DNA of 28,946 nucleotides from Chara braunii (GCA_003427395.1 BFEA01000501.1:1048754-1077699), one strand, 5' to 3'; shown: positions 1 to 10,130, counted from the stretch's first letter. The notes: a model not told the origin generated them from the letters alone. Numbers and translations are program-made.

Positions 1-274
1 CCATATCTCTGAGTTTTGAGTGGGCGCATGTCGCCAGTGTGCTGCGTTACTGTTTACATGTGTGAAAAGTGTGTTTGAAAACGAGTCTGATTGCAAGAGC
101 ATACCTGAGAGGGCTTGCCTACTAGTCATAGCCGCCCACCATGTACCGAGAAAACTTTGTGCAATTGAGTTGATTGTCCGAGATTTCGAGTTTCCATCTC
201 ATGTGTGCTTTGTGTGTGTGCTCCTATGTTGTCAGTTCAGTGTGAGACTGTTGTGCATGGTTGGTCTCAAAGCA
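1..274 (+). repeat. 3' part of an LTR from an upstream, third LTR element (cut by window edge)
   Basis: The stretch ends in CA at about 274 and is followed two bases later by a plant-type initiator-tRNA primer binding site. This is how a 5' LTR meets the internal region of an LTR retrotransposon. It is T/G-rich and has no convincing protein. It does not match the family A or family B LTRs, so it seems to be a third element whose body is not visible here. The call rests only on the PBS and the CA end; the left LTR boundary is outside the window. Confidence 0.5.
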
Positions 275-276
275 CT

Positions 277-287
277 TGGTATCAGAG
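277..287 (+). promoter_or_regulatory. Primer binding site (initiator tRNA-Met type) of the truncated left element
   Basis: TGGTATCAGAG matches the start of the primer binding site common in plant LTR retrotransposons, which is complementary to the 3' end of initiator tRNA-Met. It would prime minus-strand cDNA synthesis. It sits just after the probable LTR end. Confidence 0.65.
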
Positions 288-687
288 AACGCCCTCGTTA
301 GTTCTCTGGATGGGCATGCAAGTGAAGCCTGTGTGTAATGCAAGTGAAGCCTGTGTGTAAGGTGCAAGGCCGGCAGACGAGGAAAAAGGTACATGGTGAA
401 GTGAGGTTAGGGTTAGGCCAAAGAATAAGAGGCCAGGATTGCGGAAGATGACTCACCTGGTGCCTGCAACATGGAGCAGCGGTCATGGAGTATGTTCATT
501 GTGCAATGACTTGCTGATTCAGACTGCCGAGACTAAGTGCGAGGCTGTACACTAACCTGTAGTGTTCGATTCGCAATTTTGTTTGGCTGAGGGCTAACCG
601 AGAGACCTACCTGTATGGAAATTCGTGAGGGACATATCTGCAAATCTGGGGAAAAATAGGCCCAGTACTAACCCGAATTCCTACAGC
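288..687 (+). other. Leader remnant of the left element, with a 22-bp tandem repeat
   Basis: No supported gene. A 22-bp unit starting atgcaagtgaagcc occurs twice back to back at 316-337 and 338-359. The rest, up to the family A LTR at 688, is probably the untranslated leader of the left element, interrupted by the family A insertion. Nothing after 8990 clearly resumes it. Confidence 0.4.
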
Positions 688-1583
688 TACCCTAACTGCG
701 TAGAGCAGGCCCGGGCTACCGCTAGGATAGACAGGCCCTAAGTGGCCTATGCTGATAAACGGTCCTATAGCCTATAGCCGGGTCCGGTAGAGGCCAAGAG
801 GCCGAAACAGCAACGGTACCGGTCGGTCAATCAGTCCAGTCCAAGTCTAGTGTAGTCTATAGATAGGTTAGGCTTGTCGGTTCAGTACTTTTGGCAGTTC
901 ATTTCTCGCGAAGCAGCGTTGGAGAAGCCAAGCAAGTTGGTTGCGGTGACTGTCTGCAGGCGGCATCCTGAGACCTCGCCGTTGACAGCAACCATAGCCG
1001 GCCCAGTCTGAGTCTGCCATAGCTGGGGCATCCTCAGCTCATCTACCCTTCGGGTATCTGCATCCGGCCGGGCTATATCGAGGCTCTACACTGTGTACTC
1101 GTGGGTGGTGGCAGCCATAGCTGCCTGTTCCTTCGTCAGAGTTGTTCATCTACACCGAAGGCTTCATCGCAGGACCTGTTCTTCATCAGGGTGGTTGGCG
1201 CTAGCCTCGGGGAGGCTGTTCTGATGTGGCGTTACTAACTGGGTGTAGAATAGGGAGTGGGGTGTGAGTTCTGAGGGTGGCGAGATACTGGAACAAACTC
1301 TGTTACGATAATCTGGTTGAGTGGTTCATCATCAGTGTGAATTTCAATTGTGGTCTTCGCATGTTCTTTCTTGTGATTGGTTGTTGGGAGTTGTGTCAGA
1401 GAGTGAGAAACACTGTGTGTCTTCTCCCCATCTGTGCATGATTGTCTTCCTCTGCTTCATTTCACCTGTGTGCAGTTTGGACTCTGTCTCCTCTCTCCCC
1501 TTCTCTTATGCATGTATGGGCATGTGTGAGATTGTCTGTGTGTGAGTGGCGATAAAATTCGTCAGACAACCAAGTTCATGACA
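688..1583 (+). repeat. 5' LTR of family A
   Basis: It aligns without gaps to 8095-8990. It ends in CA just before the PBS, but its first bases are TACCC rather than the usual TG, so the 5' edge may be off by a few bases. It would hold the promoter and polyadenylation signals, but I cannot point to a clear TATA box. CCATAGC occurs three times in it (near 999, 1017 and 1113) and again in the other LTR. Confidence 0.88.
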
Positions 1584-1585
1584 GT

Positions 1586-1597
1586 TGGTATCGGAGC
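1586..1597 (+). promoter_or_regulatory. Primer binding site of family A
   Basis: TGGTATCGGAGC lies two bases after the 5' LTR. It differs by one base (A to G) from the standard TGGTATCAGAGC initiator tRNA-Met site. The single change fits ageing of the copy. Confidence 0.8.
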
Positions 1598-2983
1598 GGG
1601 ATTGGAATTGAAGCACTGAGGGTTGAGCGCACTGAGGCATCTTCTTCATCTGGCGATCTACTGGCAAGAGTTTTATGACGATTCATCTTCCCCAATACTG
1701 AGTCAGCAGGGAAGAAGACTTTCAGCGGTGGATTCAAGTGTTCAGTGGTTGTACTGAGCAAGCACACTGAGCCTGTCAGGGCGATGTAAGTGGCGAGTAC
1801 AGGGCTAATTCGCCACCCTGAGGGTAGTATTGCGAATTACCCCAGAGTGGCGAATTATCTCTGAGGACGTCAGGGAACCCTGAGTGGCATCATCCCTGGG
1901 TAGTGCTGGCAGAGATTGACACAGTATATCAATCTCCAAAAGAAATAACCCCATCTGGGGCTATTTTTAGCATCAGCGGCTACCAGGCACTGTGGCGAGA
2001 TATTTTGGTGTTGGCATATTGGGCGCCACAGGACTAGATACAGTGCATCTGGGTTGAGGGGGTGAAGCGCTACAGGATCCTGAGGAGGATCAACGAATTT
2101 GGAGCAGTTCTGTGCGTGGGATTATCAGGAGGAATATCTGGAGGAAATTGGCGAGATAAGGGTCATCATCTGCCATAGCCAGATCTTCTTCATCACCTGC
2201 AAGATTCTTTGAAAGTGAGTCCGTTCCATGCACCTACCTGTATTGCGATCCAGATAGGGTGAGATTAGTTAATTATAATGGTTTATCTGTCTGTCAGTGA
2301 CTGGATGTTAAAATCTCAGACTGCATGACAACCATAGCCATCTCTCCCCTACCTCTCTCTGCTCATTTCTAACCCTCTGTTGACTCTTTCTAATCCAAAA
2401 TTGTTCTGTGACTGCTGTACTGCATTGCGATTGATCTGGGATGCTCAAACTGTGGGTGATACTATGAATTGCAGTTTTGCGCTACCTAGGGTCAGTCATA
2501 ACTTCAATTCTGTCCGTCAGAATTCCATTCTATCAGTCCCCAGTGAATCGCAATCCAAAAATTGGCAATACTGTAGAATCGCGGAGTTGGATTTCCAGTA
2601 TTTCACTGGATACAGTGAAAACCATACTTCGCCATACCCTGAGTCAGGATACAGGGTGTCTGTCTGAATCGCTTGATTTGGTTGACCTCTCTGGTTTGTA
2701 CTAACCATGTTCTATCATTCTCACTGATAACACTTGCTTTCTAGTGGGCTCTGGAAATCTAGTGGGTCTTTGGAAGAGTAGTTGGGTGACTCTACTAACT
2801 CCAGTGTGGTGCAGGGTCAGTAAAAGGAAATCGTGTGAATGATTTTGCTGGACTTACAGTCTGTCTGTACACCCACCTATTCCAGTATTGAGAGATTGCA
2901 GCATTCCAGGGTGTCTAAAGGAATCTGAGTATCGCTGCACACCCGGGTTGCTGTTTATTTTTATTTTATTTTGAACAGGGAAA
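1598..2983 (+). other. Untranslated leader of family A (about 1.4 kb)
   Basis: No supported protein between the PBS and the gag start. It contains a perfect 11-bp inverted repeat, 1806-1816 with 1847-1857, which could form a stem-loop in genomic RNA. Packaging or dimerisation signals are usually in this part of a retroelement, but the role here is inferred from position only. The leader is long for a gypsy element. Confidence 0.6.
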
Positions 2984-4480
2984 ATGTCTGGTCAGGAGGC
3001 TCAGCAACAGCCACAGGTGGAAGTGGTGATGAAGGTGGAAGGCCAACAGCCTTCGACCTCCACTCCTCCTCCACCTCCGACTGCTACTCAGCCGGAAAAG
3101 GAGTTGCAAGAGCAACTATGGCGTCAACAGGAACGCCTTGCAGAATTGGAACGGCAGGAGACAGCTGAGCTAGAGGCTGCAACAGATCATTCCAGAAGGA
3201 AATATCTGCTGCAGCAACTAGATAAGTGTCTCACAGATGACCGTTGTGCACAGGTGATTAGACACCTGGCAGAGATGGTCATCCTGGAGCATAAGATCAC
3301 TAGCTCCCAGTTCACGAACTGGGATGATCGCTTTGAGCGTATGGAGCGTCGAGTTGACGACTTGGCAGCTCAGCAGACCAAGATTCTGGATTCAATTCAT
3401 ACCTTGACTGCTCAGCTGTCAGCCGCCAAGCTGATTGCCCCTCAGCTCCCTCTGCTGAAACCCAAACCTTCTCCTCCTTCTTCCCGTCCTTCCACTCCCC
3501 CTGGTTCAGTACATTCTTCCCAGTCACCATCTCATTCCCAAAAGGCCTCAGGCAAGGCCACCTATGCTGCAGTCACTGCAGGAGACCAAAGAGGTCCCAA
3601 GATCCCTGCTCCAAACAAGTTCAGGGGCGATGACCCTAAGACTGATGTTGGGGACTGGGCTGCTGGGACCAAAGCCTCCTTGAGGAGTTTTGTTTGTGCA
3701 GAACAGACCAAGGTCGCGACTGTTCTGGGACTGCTGGAGGGACCTGCATTAAAGTGGGCCACTTCTACCTCCAGCAGTTTGCAGCAGTCCATGGAGGAAT
3801 GGGCTTTTGGGCTTGGGGTGGACAAACTTCTGCAGGCCCTGGAGGACCGATTTGCAGACAAGGAGCGGGCCCGCAAGGCTGCTGACAGGATTGCTCGCCT
3901 GGGACAGCAGCGATACAGCGGGACCCTGCAGGCCTTGTTTGCTGAGTTCGAGCAACTTACCTCCACCCCTGGGTTGGTCATGTCCACAGATGATCTGTTG
4001 ACAACCTTCTGCAGGGCAGCGCCTGAGAAGTTTGTTGTTGCGTTGTATAGCGCTGGGCACAAGGACTGGACGTCCTTTGGCCGTGCAGCCCTGGACATGG
4101 AGGCAAAGCTTCATGTCCAGGCCCCATCCTCTGACAGGAGGAAAGGTGCCTTCCCTAGAGGTGGCAGAAAGGGAAAGGCAGCCTTCACACATCCGCGATC
4201 TGCATCAAGATCAGATTCAGATTCCCAGGCTGATGCACCTTCAGCTGGGACTGGATCTGCTGCTGAGTTAGATGTTGCAGCAGCCCTGACTCAAGCTGTT
4301 TTGGGAGTTTTGCAGCAGCAGAAAAAGTTTTCCCCCACCACAGCCTCAGCCAGTGCCAAGGGGAAGGAAAAGGGACGTCGGCCTTCCTCTTCCCAGCGCC
4401 CTAACCTGCCAAAAGACGTCCGGATGCCAGCTGACCCTCTCAATCCCTCCACACTCCCCTGGCATGACCTCAAGATCTAG
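2984..4480 (+). CDS. Gag polyprotein of family A (498 aa)
   Basis: Gag forms the cytoplasmic virus-like particle that packages element RNA. The frame is open for 498 residues and ends at TAG 4478-4480. The first ~35 residues are rich in Gln, Pro and Thr. Residues ~38-150 are charged and heptad-like (many Leu, Glu, Gln, Arg), probably coiled coil. A Pro/Ser-rich linker follows at ~155-190. Residues ~200-385 look like the retrotransposon gag capsid region, starting KFRGDDPKTDVGDW and including GPALKWA. The C-terminus is basic and Ser-rich. The ATG at 2984 follows the motif gggaaaATG and is the first long start after the leader. The nucleocapsid zinc knuckle is not in this frame; it lies just past the stop. 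The identification rests on position, composition and the capsid-like motif. Confidence 0.82.
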   Translation: MSGQEAQQQPQVEVVMKVEGQQPSTSTPPPPPTATQPEKELQEQLWRQQERLAELERQETAELEAATDHSRRKYLLQQLDKCLTDDRCAQVIRHLAEMVILEHKITSSQFTNWDDRFERMERRVDDLAAQQTKILDSIHTLTAQLSAAKLIAPQLPLLKPKPSPPSSRPSTPPGSVHSSQSPSHSQKASGKATYAAVTAGDQRGPKIPAPNKFRGDDPKTDVGDWAAGTKASLRSFVCAEQTKVATVLGLLEGPALKWATSTSSSLQQSMEEWAFGLGVDKLLQALEDRFADKERARKAADRIARLGQQRYSGTLQALFAEFEQLTSTPGLVMSTDDLLTTFCRAAPEKFVVALYSAGHKDWTSFGRAALDMEAKLHVQAPSSDRRKGAFPRGGRKGKAAFTHPRSASRSDSDSQADAPSAGTGSAAELDVAAALTQAVLGVLQQQKKFSPTTASASAKGKEKGRRPSSSQRPNLPKDVRMPADPLNPSTLPWHDLKI

Positions 4481-4500
4481 GAGGAGTCTGGAGAAGAAGA

Positions 4501-4566
4501 AAGGAGCGAGGAATCTGCCTGAGGTGTGAGGGACAACACTTCTTAAAGGATTGCCCTTACATGCCA
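4501..4566 (+). pseudogene. Zinc-knuckle (nucleocapsid) remnant of family A, out of frame with gag
   Basis: Frame 1 reads Cys (4516), Cys (4525), His (4537), Cys (4552), giving C-x2-C-x3-H-x4-C. The canonical RNA-binding knuckle is C-x2-C-x4-H-x4-C, so one residue is missing. It comes 36 bases after the gag stop, in a different frame, and just before the protease. It would bind element RNA. Either gag and pol were once joined by a frameshift here, or the copy has lost bases. The stretch from here to 4801 has no other supported domain. Confidence 0.6.
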
Positions 4567-4801
4567 GGCCCAGGTCAGTCAAAAAACTCAAACAGACCCT
4601 GGGGACTGCAGTTCCCCCCAGTGCTGCATCTTCATCTACTCAGGTAGGTGAACCTGCAGTTGTTTCAGTTGAGACAGAGTCAGATTGTTTGGGGACTGTG
4701 CGGGCAGCATCCTTCTGTTATGAGGGCAGGATGAGCTTCAGTCACTTGCAGCCTTCTTCTTCCACAAGCAGGAACAAAAGAAGCACAAGTCTGATCTCAT
4801 C

Positions 4802-5392
4802 ATGCTTCGGCCCCTGATCAATCGCACCAGGAGCACTGGGCTATTGGACTGTGGAGCCACCAGGAACTTCATGTCTCCCAGTGCAATCAAGAAGCTGCAT
4901 CTCGGCATGAAAGTTCAACAGTTGCAGCAACCACTGCTGGTGAGAATTGGTGACTCTACAGTGTTGAGCATCAGGGAGAAGGTCAAGGGTATCCCTGTGA
5001 CCTTCGACAGTGCTGGGGAAGTCAAACAAACTCTGAACTTCTACATCTTCCAAGAGCTTCCCTTTGACTTGGCAGTCAACCCAAAGATCGACTGGCAGAT
5101 CCCAAAGGTTGAGCTACCTCATAGCCAAGGCGTGCATCAGCCATGCATGATTGCTGCTGATCACCACCCTAAGACATCTTGCTACTGCCTGAGAGCGAGG
5201 GAGTTTCATTCTCTCTCACGCCAGTACCACCACGAGCGTCTGTTTCTTGCTTTGGTCAAGCAAACAAATGCTCCCCCTGTTTCCTGTCCTCCTAAGATAC
5301 AACAGGTGGTAGATCAGTATGCTGATCTGATGCAGGAGCCCTTTGGGTTACCCAACCGGCCAACCAAGCATCACATCGAGTTGCTGCCTTGA
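4802..5392 (+). pseudogene. Retropepsin-like protease region of family A pol
   Basis: An aspartic protease that would cut the Gag-Pol polyprotein. The catalytic loop reads LLDCGATRNFMS: the Asp, Gly and Ala are present, but Cys stands where Ser or Thr is usual. A hydrophobic strand at ~90-95 (FDLAV) sits where such proteases often read D-V/A-I-L/I-G, and here the Gly is gone. The frame then runs into the connector that leads to RT and stops at TGA 5390-5392, where related elements usually have a small residue before the A-V-P-P-K segment. The ATG at 4802 is only where the open frame begins; true translation would come from upstream Gag-Pol. Confidence 0.72.
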
Positions 5393-6367
5393 GCGGTCCC
5401 TCCCAAGGGCCGCATCTACAGGATGTCCCCTGCTGAGCTTGAGGAGCTCAGAAAGCAGCTTGAGACCCTGACCAGCAAAGGCTGGATCAGACCCAGCACT
5501 TCTGAATTCGGTGCACCAGTTCTCTTTGTGCCCAAAGGGAACGGCGAGTTCAGGATGTGTATTGACTACAGGGGTCTCAACAAGATCACTAGGAAGAGTA
5601 CAGAGCCACTTCCTAGGATCGATGACCTCCTGGACATGGTGCAGGCCTTCACAGTGTTCAGCAAAGTCGACCTCAAATCTGGCTACCACCAGATTGAGAT
5701 GGTCGAGGAGGATGTCTATAAGACAGTCTTCAAGACCAGGTATGGGACTTACGAGTTCCTGGTCATGCCATGTGGACTTTAAAATGCCCCTAGGACCTTC
5801 CAGACCGAGATGCACCGCATCTTCAGGCCTTACCTGGACAAGTTCATGGTTGTCTACCTGGATGATATCCTGGTATTCAGCCGGACTGCCAGGGAACATG
5901 CGGAGCACTTGGCTCTTGTTCTTCAGTCATTACGTGACAGCCAGTACAAGATCAACAGGGAGAAGTCCTCCTTTGGAGTTCCCTATGTTATCTATCTGGG
6001 TTATGTAATCTCTGGAGATGGTCTGTCTCCTGAAGCAGCCAAGATTGCTGCTATTCAGGAGTGGCCTCAGCCACAAACAGTGAGGGATGTCAGGTCCTTC
6101 ATGGGTCTAGCCTCGTACTACAGAAAGTTTGTCAGGAACTTTTCTGCAGTGGTCGCACCCCTGACCAACCTAACAAAGAAAGATACTCCCTTTCTTTGGT
6201 CCCTTCCCTGTCAATTGGCCTTCACACGACTCAAGAAGGCCTTGACTCGTGCGCCTGTGCTGAAGTTACTTGACCCCACTCTGCCATTTATCCTGACCAC
6301 TGACACCAGTCAGTATGGCATTGGAGCAGTTCTTCAGCAGGATGATGGAATGGTCTACGGCCTATAG
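5393..6367 (+). pseudogene. Reverse transcriptase region of family A pol, with one in-frame stop
   Basis: RNA-dependent DNA polymerase that copies the element's RNA. The first open part (5423-5782) has [19 protein letters not shown], the [10 protein letters not shown] motif and [13 protein letters not shown]. It breaks at TAA 5780-5782, exactly where the MPFGLTNAPATFQ-type motif should continue. The second part (5810-6367) begins after that motif and has the catalytic YLDD at 5855-5866, then the LGY, SFMGLASYYRKFV and FILTTDTSQYGIGAVLQ motifs that lead into RNase H. All of it is in the same frame as the protease. At 6365-6373 the frame changes, so RNase H is read separately. The catalytic Asp residues are kept. 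Confidence 0.88.
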
Positions 6368-6372
6368 AGTTT

Positions 6373-6939
6373 ATGAGTAAGAAGATCAAGACTCAAAAGC
6401 TCCAGGACTCCACCTACGAGAAAGAGCTATATGCTCTTGTCTGTGCCCTGAAACACTGGAAACACTTTCTCCTTGGCAGGCACTTCAAGATCTTTTCAGA
6501 TCACTCCACCTTACAGTGGATGAAGTCCCAGGGACAATTGAATGATAAGTTGGCACGGTACATTCAGTTCATTGACATGTTTGACTTTGAACTGAAACAT
6601 AAGAAGGGCTGCTACAAGGTAGCAGATGCCCTCTCTCGTAGGCCTGACTCTTTTGCGCTGATCTCCTCTACTCACTCCTTTGGNGAGGAGACCCGTCAGA
6701 CCATTGCTCGTCTACTGCCTCAGGACCAGACTTTCGGACCCATAGTCAGGAATCTGCAAGCAGATCCTAACTCTGAACCAGGCTATGCTCTGAGTTCAGA
6801 CCTACTGTATACGTATAGTAGAGGAGAGGAGCGCTTGTGCATTCCTCAAGATCAGCGGCTCAAGACACTGCTGATGTCAGAGTGTCATGATGCCCGCGGA
6901 CATTTCGAGTTCCTAAAGTCTTATGCAGCCTTCTCGTAG
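6373..6939 (+). pseudogene. RNase H and start of integrase (zinc-binding part) of family A pol
   Basis: RNase H removes the RNA strand during cDNA synthesis. The frame shows YEKELYALVCALKHWKHFLLG, the FSDHSTLQWM motif with a catalytic Asp, and KVADALSRRPD at the end of the domain. The N-terminal integrase zinc-binding histidines follow in the run CHDARGH. TAG at 6937-6939 interrupts it; the next codons continue the same frame. An unresolved base (N) at 6684 leaves one residue unknown. The preceding RT is in another frame, so an indel lies near 6367. Confidence 0.82.
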
Positions 6940-8110
6940 CGCTTCTTCTGGAAGGAGATGCGGCGTGATATGTTGCGCTATGTGGAAACCTGTGAGCTTT
7001 GCCAAAGGAACAAGGTCCAACGTAGACCTCCCTTGGGACTGCTCAAACCCTTACCCATACCTGATGGCCCTGCCCAATCTGTGGCGATTGACTTCACAAA
7101 TTTAGGCAAGACCACCCCTCGTGGCATGCGTCAGGTTATGGTCTGCGTGGACAGGTTCTCCAAATAGGCAGAGTTCATCCCCTTGCCAGAGGTAGCTAAA
7201 GTTCCGACTGTGAAAGCAGCCTTCTCTGAGAGGTGGGTCACTCACCATGGACCGCCCACTTCTATAGTCAGTGACAGAGACCCCAGGTTTTGCAGCGATG
7301 AGTGGCAGTCCTACTGCAAGGATTACCTGCACTCACGTTTGGACATGACTTCTGGTCACCATCCTGAAGCAAATGGTCAGGCTGAAGTGATGAACCAAGT
7401 CTAGTTCCAATTGTTGCGTCCTGTCATCTCTCCAGATCAGCAGGACTGGGATCTTCACTTGGCTAGGGCACAACTCATGTATAACATATCTGTCCACTCC
7501 TCGACAGGGTTCAGTCCCTACCGGTTGCACTGGGGACCAGAGCCACGCCAGCCTCTCGATAATATTATCGACAAGGCTAAGCCTGATCTGACACCAGGCA
7601 CCACAGAGTTCACCAGACGATATCGTTTGGATGTGGAAAGAGCGCGGGGGAACTTGTTCAAAGCCCAAAAGGCTATGATTGAACAAGCTAACCGCCATAG
7701 GCGGCCTTCCCCCATCCGCATTGGTGACTATGTCTGGGTGGCCAGTTCTGAGTTGTCGAGGGAGGAGGAAATCTCCCCCAAGTTGTTGTCACGCTACCTG
7801 GGTCCATGGCAGGTCCTAGATACAGTGGGCGCTGATCCCTTCGGTCCGTTGTATGTCATCGACGTCCCGCTGCATCTACGCACCTATCCGGTCTTTCATG
7901 CATCCAAATTGTTACCTTTCACTTCAGCTGATGCATTCCCAGACCGGCCCCCTCAATTCGATCCACCGATCCCTGGCAAGGGATATGACGTGAATGGATT
8001 GAGGATGAGTGGGGCACAACCCCGATCGACAGTATCTTGTGAGGTTCGCATTCCAGCCTCCTTCTGAGAACAGATGGTTCTACAGAAGGGAACTTACCCT
8101 AACTGCGTAG
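6940..8110 (+). pseudogene. Integrase and chromodomain-like tail of family A pol, three pieces
   Basis: Integrase inserts the cDNA into the genome. The zinc-finger Cys pair is in CELCQ. The DDE catalytic residues are visible: Asp in VAIDFTN, Asp in VSDRDP, Glu in GQAEVMN. TAG codons at 7165 and 7402 split the core, and the frame is otherwise continuous from 6940 to about 8000. The C-terminal part (7411-8067) has the GDYVWV (SH3-like) strand and the LGPWQVL and YPVFHASKL motifs. Near 8000-8030 the frame shifts by one base. After the shift a chromodomain-like end follows (RQYLVRF, then NRWFYRREL), with a stop at 8108-8110, inside the 3' LTR. Confidence 0.82.
8084..8092 (+). other. Polypurine tract of family A
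   Basis: AGAAGGGAA lies immediately upstream of the 3' LTR. This is where plus-strand synthesis is primed in LTR elements. It is short and also codes for part of the Pol tail in the shifted frame. Confidence 0.55.
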
Positions 8111-8990
8111 AGCAGGCCCAGGCTACCCCTAGGACAGACAGGCTCTAAGTGGCCTATGCTGATAGACGGTCCTATAGCCTATAGCCGGGTCCGGTAGAGG
8201 CCAAGAGGCCGAAACAGCAACGGTACCGGTCGGTCAGTTAGTCCACTCTAGGTCTAGTGTAGTCTATAGATAGGTTAGGCTCGTCGGTTCAAGACTTTTG
8301 GCAGTTCATTTCTCGCCAAGCAGGGTTGGAGAAGCCAAGCAAGTTGGTGGCGGTGACTGTCTGCAGGCGGCATCCTGAGACCTCGCCGTTGACAGCAACC
8401 ATAGCTGGCCCAGTCTGAGTCTGCCATAGCTGGGGCATCCTCAGCGCATCTACCCTTCGGGTATCTGCGTCCGGCCGGGCTATATCGAGGCTCTACACTG
8501 TGTACTCGTGTGTGAAGGCAGCCATAGCTGCCTGTTCCTTCGTCAGAGTTGTTCATCTACACTGAAGGCTTCATCGCAGGACCTGTTCTTCATCAGGGCG
8601 GTTGGCGCTAGCCTCGGGGAGGCTGTTCTGATGTGGCGCTACTAACTGGGTGTAGGATAGGGAGTGGGGTGTGAGTTATGAGGGTGGCGAGATACTAGAA
8701 CAAGCTCTGTTACGATAATCTGGTTGAGTGGTTCATCATTAGTGTGAATTTCAATTGTGGTCTTCGCAGGTTCTTTCTTGTGATTGGTTGTTGGGAGTTG
8801 TGTTAGAGAGTGAGAAACACTGTGTGTCTTCTCCCCATCTGTGCATGATTGTCTTCCTCTGCTTCATTTCACCTCTGTGCAGTTTGGACTATGTCTCCTC
8901 TCTCCCCTTCTCTTATGCATGTATGGGCATGTGTGAGATTGTCTGTGTGTGAGTGGCGATAAAATTCGCCAGACAACCAAGTTCATAACA
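8095..8990 (+). repeat. 3' LTR of family A
   Basis: Same length as the 5' LTR and about 96% identical to it by eye. The Pol tail stop (8108-8110) falls within its first bases. It ends in AACA at 8990, then unique sequence begins. Confidence 0.88.
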
Positions 8991-9300
8991 ATTGGGCAAC
9001 TGCAGTATCGTACCTCTCAACCCCAGCCTTGTATGTTGTCCATTCCTCACGAATGTTTTGCTGGTCTTGTCTTGGTGACTTTCCTGCTGGTTGTTGTAGG
9101 TCTAAGGCCAGTCAGGAGGTGATGCATGTTGTAGGTAGGTGGGTAGCTTTAACGGTTGGAAGGCAAAGTCTGTAAAGTAAGTGCACAGGGTCGGTAGGGT
9201 CAGCCTGTGGAAGGCAAAGCGTGTAAAGCAAGTGCACAGGGGATGAGCGGTAGGCTCTTGTTAAACAACCTGTCGCTCCGTACTAATCACCATGCAGTGA
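8991..9300. other. Intergenic; a 33-bp imperfect direct repeat
   Basis: No gene seen. A 33-bp motif beginning ggaaggcaaag occurs at 9158-9190 and 9209-9241 (51-bp spacing), with three differences between copies. It could be a small satellite unit or part of an unrecognised repeat. Confidence 0.45.
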
Positions 9301-10130
9301 ACCACATCAGCATGAGCATTGACCGTTCCAAGTGCTGAGGTGAGTGTTGACCCCAGGTCAACCGGTGTCCATCATAACCCGGCAATAATTGTCAAGCATC
9401 TACAATCCAGGCAAAGAGTACAACTTGGGAAGAGCTCACTCCAGCCTGGCAGCTGCAACCTTCAAGAAACAATGAAAGAGGTGAGCAACCAGTGCCCACA
9501 CCGGCACCCACCTGAGCCACAAGGGGATGGGTCAGGTCTGGGGTTGCCTAAGCTGGCCTGGGTAGGTCCTGGATGGATGCAGTGAAGCCAGCCTAGATGG
9601 GTGATAGGTGAGCAAGATGGGCCTGGGTCACCCGGCGGATGGGTTGCACGTGACCCAGGGGTTGGCTTGGGTGTGTGCAAGGCCGGTTAGGCCTTGGCCA
9701 CTGTAACAAGATCCAGAGCACCCACCGAGCCCCTTCTCCCCCCAACTCCCCCCAAAAAAACGGAAAAGAAAAACTGCGCTGCCAGGGCAAGCCTGCCCGT
9801 CCCCCCGAAGTTTTGTCCTGGTGGAGTCCACCGACACTGCACCTCTTTGGGAAGGCAGACCCTTAAGGCTCCGAGGGGTCCAACTTGCCCTCGTGACAAC
9901 AAAACAAAGAGAATCTGTCTGCAACAGCAGAAACATTCACTCGGAAAGTCAAATTGCTAATGTATCCAATTCTGGACATTTTCTAAGTCTTCTACGCAGT
10001 ATTGGTTTTGTTAGAGGTTGACTAATGAGCAAGTGCACTCTGAATGATGAATTGTCATATTTACTAATGTTGTGTTGCGATACCATGGTCTGACTGCAAA
10101 TTGGTAACCATGCGAGCAACAATTTTGCCT
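9301..10130. other. Intergenic, no supported gene; one 10-bp perfect inverted repeat
   Basis: Reading frames here are short, overlap on both strands and are of low complexity, so I do not call genes. CCTGGGTCAC at 9622-9631 and its complement at 9650-9659 form a perfect inverted repeat with an 18-base loop. The right half is C-rich, then A-rich. Confidence 0.4.

Larger units (their letters stand above)
688..8990 (+). mobile_element. Ty3/gypsy LTR retrotransposon, family A, full length but decayed
   Basis: Two LTRs of 896 bp (688-1583 and 8095-8990) flank, in order, a PBS, a leader, gag, protease, reverse transcriptase, RNase H, integrase and a purine tract. RT and RNase H before integrase is the Ty3/gypsy order. 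A chromodomain-like tail after integrase suggests the chromovirus branch. By eye about 36 of 896 LTR positions differ, with no gaps, so the insertion is not recent. Pol has stops at 5390, 5780, 6937, 7165 and 7402, and frame changes near 4480-4800, 6367 and 8000-8030, so this copy is not autonomous. I could not find a convincing target-site duplication: the bases before 688 and after 8990 do not match. Confidence 0.9.

Noticed and set aside
3312-4192. Long minus-strand frames opposite family A gag
   Set aside because: They are shadows of the gag frame with no domain or sensible composition.
6937-7404. Three TAG codons in family A integrase as a sign of stop-codon reassignment or suppression
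   Set aside because: TGA and TAA also interrupt the same pol, and each stop falls at a different conserved residue, so point mutations explain them.
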